From positions 71,839 through 110,896 of the forward strand of contig CAMFBM010000003.1 in assembly GCA_945948555.1 (NCBI GenBank): DNA of 39,058 bases, written 5' to 3'. The notes beneath the pieces are model-generated. The model did no database searches. It was not told the origin of the DNA and saw only the letters and a program-made list of their open reading frames with translations. The first letter of the stretch is position 1. The number at the start of each line of letters is the position of its first letter. This DNA comes from an uncultured Bacteroidales bacterium. GTDB taxonomy: Bacteria > Bacteroidota > Bacteroidia > Bacteroidales > UBA932. Both the position numbers and the translations under genes were made by a program. This document shows positions 8,728-18,676 of this stretch, piece by piece.

Positions 8728-8760
8728 ACGATTCTGACCCGTTTTTTCGGGCAGAATCGT
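8728..8760. terminator. Strong hairpin, probable terminator
   Basis: Arms ACGATTCTG+CCCG and CGGG+CAGAATCGT pair around a T6 loop with one bulged A. There is no clean downstream T-run on the plus strand (TTGATTTG), so termination of the DUF1796 transcript is likely but not certain. Confidence 0.5.
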
Positions 8761-8796
8761 TTGATTTGTTGACATTCGGGATTTGGCTTAGTGAAG

Positions 8797-8867
8797 TTGA
8801 GATACCAAGATTCGAACTTGGACAGACAGAACCAAAATCTGTAGTGCTACCGTTACACCATATCTCA
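8797..8867 (-). tRNA. tRNA-Gln (anticodon TTG)
   Basis: On the minus strand the sequence folds into a full cloverleaf: acceptor TGAGATA/TATCTCA, D arm GTGT-AACGGTA-GCAC, anticodon stem ACAGA/TCTGT around loop TTTTGGT (anticodon TTG), T arm CCAAG-TTCGAAT-CTTGG, and discriminator A. The U1-A72 pair fits tRNA-Gln. CCA is not encoded. A good promoter lies directly upstream. Confidence 0.95.
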
Positions 8868-8876
8868 AGGAGGTTG

Positions 8877-8907
8877 CAAATTTAGTAAATATTTACTGTT
8901 TCGCAAA
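8877..8907 (-). promoter_or_regulatory. Promoter of tRNA-Gln
   Basis: On the minus strand, TTTG (8904-8907), a 19-base spacer, then TAAATTTG (8877-8884) match both Bacteroidota elements with ideal spacing. Initiation about 7 bases downstream would fall only a few bases before the mature tRNA 5' end at 8867. Confidence 0.7.
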
Positions 8908-8912
8908 AATAT

Positions 8913-8964
8913 TAAGGAATATGAAAAAATAACCTGCTTCAGATATGGATAAGATTTTCGAGAA
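8913..8964 (+). repeat. 52-bp repeat, left copy
   Basis: This segment (TAAGGAATATG...TTTTCGAGAA) recurs at 39002-39054 with a single A inserted in the A-run after the ATG. Flanking sequences differ. From the ATG at 8945 both copies can encode MDKIFE; here the frame ends after 15 codons at 8992. The rest of 8968-9039 holds no recognisable gene. It could be the broken 5' end of a gene or element whose other copy begins at the right end of the window. Confidence 0.75.
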
Positions 8965-9039
8965 AAGCAATATGTACCGGAAAGATTATTAATAGATGAT
9001 GCTGGTTATTTTTTGAAGATTCCCAAAACCAGGAGGAAA

Positions 9040-9651
9040 TCAGAAAAGGCCGTACAACTGGGCGTCAATCTTGTCGGTAATCATAGCGAAATCCTCGGGA
9101 CGGTTCTGGAAATCGAGGTTGTCAGCCTCGATGGTGAGGACCTTTCCGGGGTATTGCGCTATCCATTCGTCGTACCTCTCGTTCAGACCGGTCAGGTACT
9201 CGATGCTGATGGTCTTCTCGTAGTCGCGGCCGCGTTTTGCAATCTGGCTGACAAGGTGGGGAATTGAGGATTTGAGGTAGATGAGCAGGTCGGGAACCTT
9301 CACGAGTGACATCATCAGACGGAAAAGTTCCATATAGGTGTTGAAATCCCTTTCGGAAAGGTTTCCCATCGCCCTGTTGTTCGCCACGAAGATGTACACT
9401 CCTTCGAAAATCGTTCTGTCCTGGACTATGACCCGGTCGGAATTTGCTATTTCCAGGACATCCTTGAACCTCTGTGCAAGGAAATATGTCTCAAGGTTGT
9501 AGGACCAGCGTTGAATATCCTTGTAATAGTCTTCGAGATAGGGGTTGTAGGTGACAGCCTCGTATTTCGGTGTCCAGCCGTAATGCTCTGCCAACATTCT
9601 GGTCAGGGTTGTCTTTCCGCATCCGATATTTCCTGCTATTCCTATGTGCAT
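9040..9651 (-). CDS. Deoxynucleoside kinase (dAK/dGK family)
   Basis: A 203-residue cytosolic kinase that phosphorylates deoxynucleosides for nucleotide salvage. The P-loop is GNIGCGKTT (residues 7-15). The family DRS-type motif is DRT at 78-80 within VIVQDRTIFEG, and the lid region is rich in Arg (KRGRDYE). Length and motif order match the bacterial deoxyadenosine/deoxyguanosine kinase family, but substrate preference cannot be read from the sequence. It is a single gene, divergent from the DUF5606 gene; TAAATTTG at 9700-9707 is its probable -7 element. Confidence 0.92.
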   Translation of the reverse strand: MHIGIAGNIGCGKTTLTRMLAEHYGWTPKYEAVTYNPYLEDYYKDIQRWSYNLETYFLAQRFKDVLEIANSDRVIVQDRTIFEGVYIFVANNRAMGNLSERDFNTYMELFRLMMSLVKVPDLLIYLKSSIPHLVSQIAKRGRDYEKTISIEYLTGLNERYDEWIAQYPGKVLTIEADNLDFQNRPEDFAMITDKIDAQLYGLF

Positions 9652-9699
9652 GTCTGGAGTTTTTTATGTTTCTGGTTAACTCTTGTGCCGTTGCGGATG

Positions 9700-9707
9700 C
9701 AAATTTA
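9700..9707 (-). promoter_or_regulatory. Candidate -7 element for the deoxynucleoside kinase
   Basis: Minus-strand TAAATTTG, a perfect TAnnTTTG, lies about 49 bases upstream of the kinase ATG. A -33 element at standard spacing is not evident. Confidence 0.45.
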
Positions 9708-9720
9708 CGGAAAAAATCCT

Positions 9721-9728
9721 TACCTTTG
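9721..9728 (+). promoter_or_regulatory. Candidate -7 element for the DUF5606-rimO operon
   Basis: TACCTTTG matches TAnnTTTG and lies about 72 bases before the DUF5606 ATG. It is only 13 bases from the minus-strand -7 element of the kinase gene, so the two promoters are back to back and their polymerase footprints would overlap. Confidence 0.45.
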
Positions 9729-9800
9729 CCGGGATTCGTCAGATATTTGAGGTATATAAGGCATATACCTTTTTTGTGTAAATATATAATATTTGTAAAT

Positions 9801-10244
9801 ATGAAAACAGATTTGACAAAAACACTCGCCATTTCAGGCCAGAGCGGACTTTATACTTATTTGGCACAGGCAAGGAACGGGGCCATCGTCCAGTCACTCG
9901 TCGACGGGAAGAAATCCTGCTTCCCGGCAAATAGCAAGATGACTGCGCTTGAGGATATCTCCATCTACACGGAGGATGAGGAGATCAAGCTGAAGGAAGT
10001 GTTCCTCCGTATGCACGAGTACCTCAAGGATGAGGATGCTCCGTCAGCAAAGTCTTCCGCAGATGTGCTCAAGGGTCTGTTTGAGAAGGTCCTCCCGGAG
10101 TATGACCGTGAGCGTTTCTACGTTTCGCATATGAAGAAGGTTGTCGAGTGGTACAATTTCATTAAGAAATATGCCTCATTTGATTTTGTGAATCCGGAGG
10201 AACAGAATGCCTCTGAGGAGACAGCTGAGACTGACAAGGAATAA
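9801..10244 (+). CDS. DUF5606 domain protein
   Basis: 147 residues starting at the ATG in front of KTDLTKTLAISG; upstream in-frame codons lie in the promoter and are excluded. The N-terminal 70 residues (ISGQSGLYTYLAQARNG, IVQSLVDGKKSCFP, ALEDISIYTEDEE) match the Bacteroidota-restricted DUF5606 family, a small beta-rich domain followed by helices. The tail after residue 130 is acidic and probably disordered. No enzymatic motif is visible and function is unknown. It sits 11 bases before rimO, so the two probably share a transcript. Confidence 0.85.
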   Translation: MKTDLTKTLAISGQSGLYTYLAQARNGAIVQSLVDGKKSCFPANSKMTALEDISIYTEDEEIKLKEVFLRMHEYLKDEDAPSAKSSADVLKGLFEKVLPEYDRERFYVSHMKKVVEWYNFIKKYASFDFVNPEEQNASEETAETDKE

Positions 10245-10255
10245 GAAGCAGGCTA

Positions 10256-11566
10256 ATGAAATCAATCAGGGCGGTTACCCTGGGCTGTTCAAAAAACAGG
10301 GTTGACACGGAGCATCTCCTCTCCAGGTTGGAGGTGCTCTATGATATTGTCCCTCAGGACGAAGACCGGGATTTTGTTGACTACATAATGGTCAATACTT
10401 GCGGTTTCATTGGTGATGCAAAGGAGGAATCCATCGGGGAAGTCTTCGAGGCCGTGCGCCTGAAGAATGAGGGACGGGCAGGAAAGGTGGTTGTCTGTGG
10501 TTGTCTGTCGGAGCGATATGCCGCGGATATGCCGAAACTGATTCCGGAGGTGGATGCCTGGTTTGGAGCCAGGGATTTCCGGCCTCTCCTTAAATATTTC
10601 GGAGTAGGAGGGGACATAGAACACCGCCGGAGGCTGACGACACCTTCACATTACGCATATCTCAAAATTTCTGAGGGGTGCGACAGACGCTGCTCATACT
10701 GTGCGATTCCTTTCATCAGGGGAAGGCACGTTTCCGTTCCGATTGAAAAACTTGTGGAGGAAGCGACCATCCTCGCCGGGAAGGGTGTGCGTGAACTCAT
10801 CCTCATTGCACAGGACACTACCTTCTATGGTCTGGATCTCTATCACCGTCGCGCTCTTGGGGAACTTCTTCAGAAACTCTCGGAGATTGAGGGTATTGAG
10901 TGGCTGCGAGTCCATTATTCATACCCGGCGGATTTCCCGGAGGACGTGCTTGAGCAGATGGCGCAGAATCCGAAGGTGTGCCGGTACATGGACATTCCGC
11001 TCCAGCACATCTCGGATGTGGTGCTGAAGAATATGCACAGGGGAGTGGACGGAGAGTGGACGCGGGAACTCATCAGGAAGATGCGTGAGCGTGTGCCGGG
11101 TATTGTGCTGAGAACCACGATGATAGTGGGACATCCGGGTGAGGGGGAGAAGGAGTTCGGGGAACTTCTTGATTTCGTGGGTCAGGCCCGTTTTGAACGC
11201 CTCGGGGCATTCACCTATTCCGAAGAGGAGGGGACCTACGGCGCCGAACATTTCGAAGACGCGGTTCCGCAGGAGGTCAAGCAGGACCGTCTGGATCGTC
11301 TGATGTCTCTCCAGAAGGATGTCTCCTATGCCTGCAACCTGTCAAGGGTCGGCTCGGTGGAGCGCGTTATTGTCGATGACTATCTCGATGGAGTCTATGT
11401 CTGCCGCAGCGAATTCGAGAGCCCGGAGGTGGATGGCGAGATTCTTGCAAAGGAAACAGCCGCCTTGCCCGAGGGTCGGGACCCGCGTGAGATCGTCGGG
11501 ACATTCATCAATGTGAGGCTTACCGGTGCCGATGAATATGACCTGACGGCGGAGATTGTCCGCTGA
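10256..11566 (+). CDS. rimO: Ribosomal protein S12 methylthiotransferase RimO
   Basis: A 436-residue radical-SAM enzyme that methylthiolates the conserved aspartate of ribosomal protein S12 (Asp89 in E. coli numbering). The N-terminal MTTase domain carries Cys11 (TLGCSKNRVD) and two further cluster cysteines (VNTCGF and VVCGCLSE). The radical-SAM motif CDRRCSYC spans 142-149, binding the second 4Fe-4S cluster and SAM. A C-terminal TRAM domain (about 370-436) binds the substrate. CSKNRVD and the length fit RimO better than MiaB. Start is the ATG 11 bases after the DUF5606 stop. Confidence 0.95.
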   Translation: MKSIRAVTLGCSKNRVDTEHLLSRLEVLYDIVPQDEDRDFVDYIMVNTCGFIGDAKEESIGEVFEAVRLKNEGRAGKVVVCGCLSERYAADMPKLIPEVDAWFGARDFRPLLKYFGVGGDIEHRRRLTTPSHYAYLKISEGCDRRCSYCAIPFIRGRHVSVPIEKLVEEATILAGKGVRELILIAQDTTFYGLDLYHRRALGELLQKLSEIEGIEWLRVHYSYPADFPEDVLEQMAQNPKVCRYMDIPLQHISDVVLKNMHRGVDGEWTRELIRKMRERVPGIVLRTTMIVGHPGEGEKEFGELLDFVGQARFERLGAFTYSEEEGTYGAEHFEDAVPQEVKQDRLDRLMSLQKDVSYACNLSRVGSVERVIVDDYLDGVYVCRSEFESPEVDGEILAKETAALPEGRDPREIVGTFINVRLTGADEYDLTAEIVR

Positions 11567-11590
11567 TTGAAGATATAAAAGACATTGACT

Positions 11591-12526
11591 ATGAGAAGGT
11601 TTCTTCCTGTGGCGGCTTTTTGTCTGCCGCTGATGCTTGCTTGTTCGCCATACACGTTTACCTTGAGCGTTGATTTGCGTAATGCCACGCCTTCAGGTCT
11701 GAGCCTGTCAGGAAAAAACATTTCAGTGGTCAGTCTTGACAACGGACAGAGAGGGGATTCCCTCTTTCTTGCCGGCGTTTCGGACAGCTTTGCGGAGCAG
11801 TTGGAGAAGGATTATTACGGAGGGCAGCAGAGAATCGGGGTTTACAGGATGCTCAGGGGATCACAGAATGCCGCACCTTCAAAAGAGGCAATGCTGGATT
11901 ACCTTATCCAGACTGGCGGCGATGTGGTTTTTGCGTTCACTCTCAATTCGATGGGCCCTGTTTCGTATGGAAATGTTTCACGGACCGGGATGGCCGTTTC
12001 TTCCGACAGTGCCTTTGTCAGGAGTGCAACAGTGCCGTTTGACCTTGCTTTGTATGTCTATGATTCTATGTATCAGAAAGACACGGTTCTGACTTTCCTC
12101 GGAAATTCGGATGCTGTTCTGAATATTTACACTTCTGAAAATGAAACCCCTCAGACCGTGCTTGAAGACAAACTGGATTCAATGTTGCCTGTCCAGGGTA
12201 CGGCAGTAGGCCGTCAGGCTTCCAGAATTTTCCTCTCGGAATGGAAGCAGACTGATTTCTCCCTGTACCATTACGACACTGAACTCTGGATGGAGGCTTC
12301 GAATGCCGCAGCGGATTTCAACTGGAAAAAGGCTATGGACGGATGGATGTCGATGCTGGACACTCCGAATCTTCAGAAGCGCTCCTGTCTTGAGTACAAT
12401 CTGGCCGTGGCCAACACGATTCTTGGGGACAAATCCCTTGCAAGCGCCTGGCTGGACCGTTCGGATGCGGATTATCCTCTTCCGCAGTCTTCGGTGCTTC
12501 GACGCCGCATCAACAAGATGAAATAA
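11591..12526 (+). CDS. DUF6340-type lipoprotein
   Basis: A 311-residue predicted lipoprotein: MRRFLP start, hydrophobic stretch and lipobox LMLAC with Cys18. The ATG at 11591 is preferred to the in-frame TTG at 11585 because the signal peptide begins there. The middle part is a mixed alpha/beta region of the Bacteroidota DUF6340 type. The last 60 residues (ACNL-like helices around SCLEYNLAVANTILGD) look like one or two TPR-type helix pairs. No catalytic motif is seen. It lies 24 bases after rimO and ends at a bidirectional terminator. Family identification is moderate; function is unknown. Confidence 0.7.
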   Translation: MRRFLPVAAFCLPLMLACSPYTFTLSVDLRNATPSGLSLSGKNISVVSLDNGQRGDSLFLAGVSDSFAEQLEKDYYGGQQRIGVYRMLRGSQNAAPSKEAMLDYLIQTGGDVVFAFTLNSMGPVSYGNVSRTGMAVSSDSAFVRSATVPFDLALYVYDSMYQKDTVLTFLGNSDAVLNIYTSENETPQTVLEDKLDSMLPVQGTAVGRQASRIFLSEWKQTDFSLYHYDTELWMEASNAAADFNWKKAMDGWMSMLDTPNLQKRSCLEYNLAVANTILGDKSLASAWLDRSDADYPLPQSSVLRRRINKMK

Positions 12527-12535
12527 TAAAAAAAA

Positions 12536-12571
12536 GTGCATTCAGGAATGTCCTGTAATGCACCTTTTTTT
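12536..12571. terminator. Bidirectional terminator between DUF6340 gene and beta-galactosidase
   Basis: GTGCATT+CAGGA pairs with TCCTG+AATGCAC (one bulged T), with a T7 run on the plus side and an A-run before the stem that gives a T-run on the minus strand. It serves both convergent genes. Confidence 0.85.
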
Positions 12572-12587
12572 GAGGATTTCCTAGTCC

Positions 12588-15764
<3,177 letters not shown>

Positions 15765-15791
15765 AGAAAAATCCGAAATTTTGCGAATATA

Positions 15792-15837
15792 GACAATATT
15801 TTTTATTATATATAAAAGTAATATACCAAATATTGTC
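15792..15837. promoter_or_regulatory. Inverted repeat upstream of beta-galactosidase, possible operator
   Basis: GACAATATT (15792-15800) and AATATTGTC (15829-15837) form a perfect 9-bp inverted repeat around an AT-rich 28-base spacer, 67-112 bases upstream of the ATG. It could be a two-site operator or simply an AT-rich coincidence. No TAnnTTTG is obvious between it and the gene. Confidence 0.35.
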
Positions 15838-15873
15838 GATGGATCCGTGTAATAGCAGGGAAGCCGTATAATC

Positions 15874-15904
15874 GAAACGGTCCGCATTCACTGCGGACCG
15901 TTTC
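15874..15904. terminator. Perfect 13-bp stem-loop in the trmD/beta-galactosidase gap
   Basis: GAAACGGTCCGCA, loop TTCAC, TGCGGACCGTTTC. The stem is GC-rich and perfect, but no T-run follows on either strand, so it may terminate read-through from trmD or be a structured RNA element. Confidence 0.5.
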
Positions 15905-15962
15905 CGGTTAGTTAGTAGTGTGTGTATCCCAAAATCGGATAAATAATTATTGTGGTCAGTAG

Positions 15963-16029
15963 AATTTTGGAATCATTCCAAAATTGTTGTTTATCGTCTT
16001 ATAATGCTTAAAGAATGTAAGCATTCTTT
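15963..16029. repeat. Palindrome cluster downstream of trmD
   Basis: 15963-15985 is a 23-bp palindrome, AATTTTGGAAT around a central C. 16010-16029 is a hairpin with arms AAAGAATG/CATTCTTT and loop TAAG, which competes with an AATGCTT/AAGCATT pairing at 16003-16025. No coding sequence is seen in the 341-bp gap 15726-16066. These may form the trmD transcript end. Confidence 0.55.
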
Positions 16030-16066
16030 GGGTTTGCATTACAATTTGCAAATATAATCATCTTTT

Positions 16067-16756
16067 TCATAAATCCAAATCATTTGGCAAAAGATTTGGC
16101 CTTAATTTTTTAGTTCTCTCGATTGCCTGCTCGTCCTGCCACTCCCTGATTAGTTTGGGATTACCGCTCAGAAGCACTTCAGGGACACTCCAGCCATTGA
16201 ATTCCGCCGGTCTGGTGTAAATCGGAGGAGAGAGCAGTCCGTCCTGAAAACAGTCGCTCAATGCGGAGGTCTCGTCGGTCAGTGCGCCCGGAATCAGCCT
16301 GACAATTGCGTCTGCCACTATTGCTGCGGGAATCTCTCCGCCGCTGAGAACATAGTCGCCTACTGATATCTCCCTGGTGATAAGATGTTCCCTGATGCGG
16401 TTGTCTATACCTTTATAATGCCCGCACAGGATGATTATATTTTCTTTAAGCGACAGTTCATTTGCCGCAGCCTGGCTGAAGTTCTCACCGTCCGGAGACA
16501 TATATATTATTTCATCATATCTCCTTTCCGCCTTCAGTTCCTCGATCATCCTGAAGACCGGTTCTACCATCAGCACCATTCCCGCGTCGCCGCCATAGCT
16601 GTAGTCGTCAACCTGCTGGCGCGGGCCTTTCCCATATTTCCTTAGATTGTGAACCTTTATTTCCACGAGCCCTTTTTTTATTGCCCTGCCTACTATTGAG
16701 TGACTCAAAGGGCTTTCCAACAACTCCGGAACAACGGTAATTATGTCTATTCTCAT
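16067..16756 (-). CDS. trmD: tRNA (guanine-N1)-methyltransferase TrmD
   Basis: A 229-residue SPOUT-class enzyme that makes m1G37 in tRNAs and so prevents +1 frameshifting. The start is the ATG giving [13 protein letters not shown]; two extra codons from an upstream TTG are excluded. The trefoil-knot SAM site is visible as [13 protein letters not shown] and [12 protein letters not shown], and the C-terminal tRNA-binding part begins after residue 160 ([13 protein letters not shown]). In many bacteria trmD lies with rpsP and rplS; here it stands alone and diverges from the DUF349 gene. Confidence 0.96.
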   Translation of the reverse strand: MRIDIITVVPELLESPLSHSIVGRAIKKGLVEIKVHNLRKYGKGPRQQVDDYSYGGDAGMVLMVEPVFRMIEELKAERRYDEIIYMSPDGENFSQAAANELSLKENIIILCGHYKGIDNRIREHLITREISVGDYVLSGGEIPAAIVADAIVRLIPGALTDETSALSDCFQDGLLSPPIYTRPAEFNGWSVPEVLLSGNPKLIREWQDEQAIERTKKLRPNLLPNDLDL

Positions 16757-16778
16757 ATCCAATTTTGTTTTAGAGTGG

Positions 16779-16786
16779 CAAAATTA
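16779..16786 (-). promoter_or_regulatory. Candidate -7 element for trmD
   Basis: Minus-strand TAATTTTG (TAnnTTTG) lies 22 bases upstream of the trmD ATG. No clear -33 partner is visible. Confidence 0.42.
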
Positions 16787-16808
16787 GCATTATTTGATTA
16801 AAAAATCA

Positions 16809-16816
16809 TATATTTG
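16809..16816 (+). promoter_or_regulatory. Candidate -7 element for the DUF349-yidC-yggS operon
   Basis: TATATTTG, a perfect TAnnTTTG, lies 40 bases upstream of the DUF349 ATG. The -33 region is weak (TTAG at 16784-16787). Confidence 0.48.
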
Positions 16817-16856
16817 CAGGCTGTAAAACGAGTGTGAGTATTTAGACATTTAATTT

Positions 16857-18662
16857 ATGAGTGAAGAAATTATCACTGAAGTCACTGAAGTCTCCAATGA
16901 GCCTGAAGTCGTCGAAGTCTCCAATGAGCCGGAAACCGTTGAAGTCTCCAATGAACCCGAAACAGTAGAAAAGGCAGAGTCTTCCGAAAATCCCGGAATT
17001 GAGGATGTTCAGGAATCTCTTGAGGCTCCGGAAGTCAATTATGCCGACAAGTCTCTGGCTGCTTTGGTCGGACTTTTTGAGGAATTTTCAAAAAGCGGTG
17101 ACAGGATAAAGCTGTTCAAGGACGCGGAAGCCATCAAGTCAGCGTTCTACAGGAAATTGCAGAAAGAGAAATCTGAGGTGGAGGAATCTGCGCTTGAGGC
17201 TTTGAACGAACTGGAGAACGGCTTCAGGACTGTTTACAATGAATATAAGAAGGAGCGTGCACAGTACAATGCCGCTCTTGAGAAGGAAAGGGAGGAGAAT
17301 CTTGCTGCCAAACAGGCTGTGATTGAGGACCTCAAGGCCCTTCTGGAAAAGCAGGAGGATGTGGATGCCACTTTTCCTGCCTTCCGTGAGATTCAGAAGA
17401 GGTGGAGGGAAATCGGGCCCGTTCCGCAGCAGAGTTTCAGGAATCTGAACGACACATATCAGCTTTATGTGGAGCAGTTCTATGATATGGTGAAGATCAA
17501 CAGGGAACTCCGTGACCTCGACTTCAAGAAGAATCTTGAGGCAAAGGAGGTTTTCTGTGCTGCCGCCGAGAAACTTGCAGAGAACGAGAATGTTGTTGCG
17601 GCTTTCAATGAACTCCAGAAACTTCACGAACAGTGGAAGGAACTCGGACCGGTGGCAAAGGAATACCGCGAGGACATCTGGAACCGCTTCAAAGCTGCCA
17701 CTCTTGTCATAAATAAAAGATATCAGGCCTATTTCGAGGAGCAGAAAGAGCAACAGCTTGCCAACCTTGCTGCCAAGACGGTCCTCTGTGAGAAAGTCGA
17801 GGAAATCGCTGCCCGTGAGGTCGCTTCCTCAAATGAATGGAACACCTTCTCCAAGGAAATCGAGGACATACAGAAAGAATGGAAGACCATCGGTTTTGCC
17901 ACAAGAAAGGAGAACCAGAAGATATATGACCGTTTCCGTGCTGCCTGCGATGCATTCTACACCCGCAAGCGTGATTTCTACAACGGGTACAAGGACAGCA
18001 TGAATGCCAACCTTGAGAAGAAGACGGCTCTCTGCGAGGAGGCCGAGCAGCTTAAGGACAGCACCGACTGGAAGAAGACGGCCGACAGGCTCATCGCTCT
18101 CCAGAAACAGTGGAAGGAGATTGGAGCGGTTCCGCGCAAGAAGTCAGACCAGCTCTGGAAACGCTTCCGTGCGGCTTGTGATGCCTTCTTCAATGAGAGG
18201 GACAAGAATGTCAAGCCGGAGAACGACTTCTACGGAAACCTCAAGGCAAAGCAGCGTCTCATCGCCCAGATCAGGGAATATGAACTGACCGGGGACAAGG
18301 ATGAGGATGCCGGGGCTATGGAGGCTTTTGCGGCACAGTGGCAGTCCATAGGCTTCGTCCCGTTCAAGGAAAAGGACAATATCGCCCAGGCGTACAAGGA
18401 GGCGATGTCCAGGTTCCCTGATGCCTCAAAACGGCAGAGAAGGCCTTCAAGACCGGCTTTGTCTCCTAAGGAGAAACTTGTGGCGAAATACAACCAGCTG
18501 GAGCAGGATATAGTAACGTACGAGAACAATATCGGCTTCTTTGCAATGTCAAAGAATTCCGCCCCGCTGATCAGGCAGATGGAGGAGAGGATAGCACAGG
18601 CGAAGGAGGAGTTGAAATCCCTCGAAAAGCAGATTCGTGAGATGAATGCCGAGGGTGAATAA
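16857..18662 (+). CDS. DUF349 repeat protein
   Basis: A 601-residue, largely helical cytosolic protein with five DUF349 repeats. Each is marked by a tryptophan motif of the form W(K/R)x(I/L)Gx(V/A): near residues 182 (WREIGPVP), 259 (WKELGPVA), 341 (WKTIGFAT), 418 (WKEIGAVP) and 494 (WQSIGFVP), spaced 76-82 residues apart. The first 55 residues are acidic and low in complexity, with three EVSNEPE repeats; the C-terminus is a coiled coil. DUF349 proteins are widespread in Bacteroidota, but the biochemical role is not settled. It is followed 14 bases later by yidC. Confidence 0.92.
   Translation: MSEEIITEVTEVSNEPEVVEVSNEPETVEVSNEPETVEKAESSENPGIEDVQESLEAPEVNYADKSLAALVGLFEEFSKSGDRIKLFKDAEAIKSAFYRKLQKEKSEVEESALEALNELENGFRTVYNEYKKERAQYNAALEKEREENLAAKQAVIEDLKALLEKQEDVDATFPAFREIQKRWREIGPVPQQSFRNLNDTYQLYVEQFYDMVKINRELRDLDFKKNLEAKEVFCAAAEKLAENENVVAAFNELQKLHEQWKELGPVAKEYREDIWNRFKAATLVINKRYQAYFEEQKEQQLANLAAKTVLCEKVEEIAAREVASSNEWNTFSKEIEDIQKEWKTIGFATRKENQKIYDRFRAACDAFYTRKRDFYNGYKDSMNANLEKKTALCEEAEQLKDSTDWKKTADRLIALQKQWKEIGAVPRKKSDQLWKRFRAACDAFFNERDKNVKPENDFYGNLKAKQRLIAQIREYELTGDKDEDAGAMEAFAAQWQSIGFVPFKEKDNIAQAYKEAMSRFPDASKRQRRPSRPALSPKEKLVAKYNQLEQDIVTYENNIGFFAMSKNSAPLIRQMEERIAQAKEELKSLEKQIREMNAEGE
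16887..16967 (+). repeat. Three 27-bp in-frame repeats in the DUF349 gene
   Basis: Three consecutive units encode EVSNEPEVV, EVSNEPETV and EVSNEPETV. The core GAAGTCTCCAATGA is identical in all three, which points to recent slippage-type expansion within the disordered acidic leader. Confidence 0.85.
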
Positions 18663-18676
18663 TCAGAAATTATCAG

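Noticed and set aside
9002..9032. CTGGTT/AACCAG hairpin after the deoxynucleoside kinase
   Set aside because: A 6-bp stem with a 19-base loop is marginal; not listed as a terminator.
9570..9800. Longer start for the DUF5606 protein
   Set aside because: The extra codons cross the divergent promoter and the start of the kinase gene; the family N-terminus begins at the ATG at 9801.
17139..17753. 204-codon open frame opposite the DUF349 gene
   Set aside because: Its Leu-rich translation arises from the reversed Glu/Lys codons of the coiled repeats.
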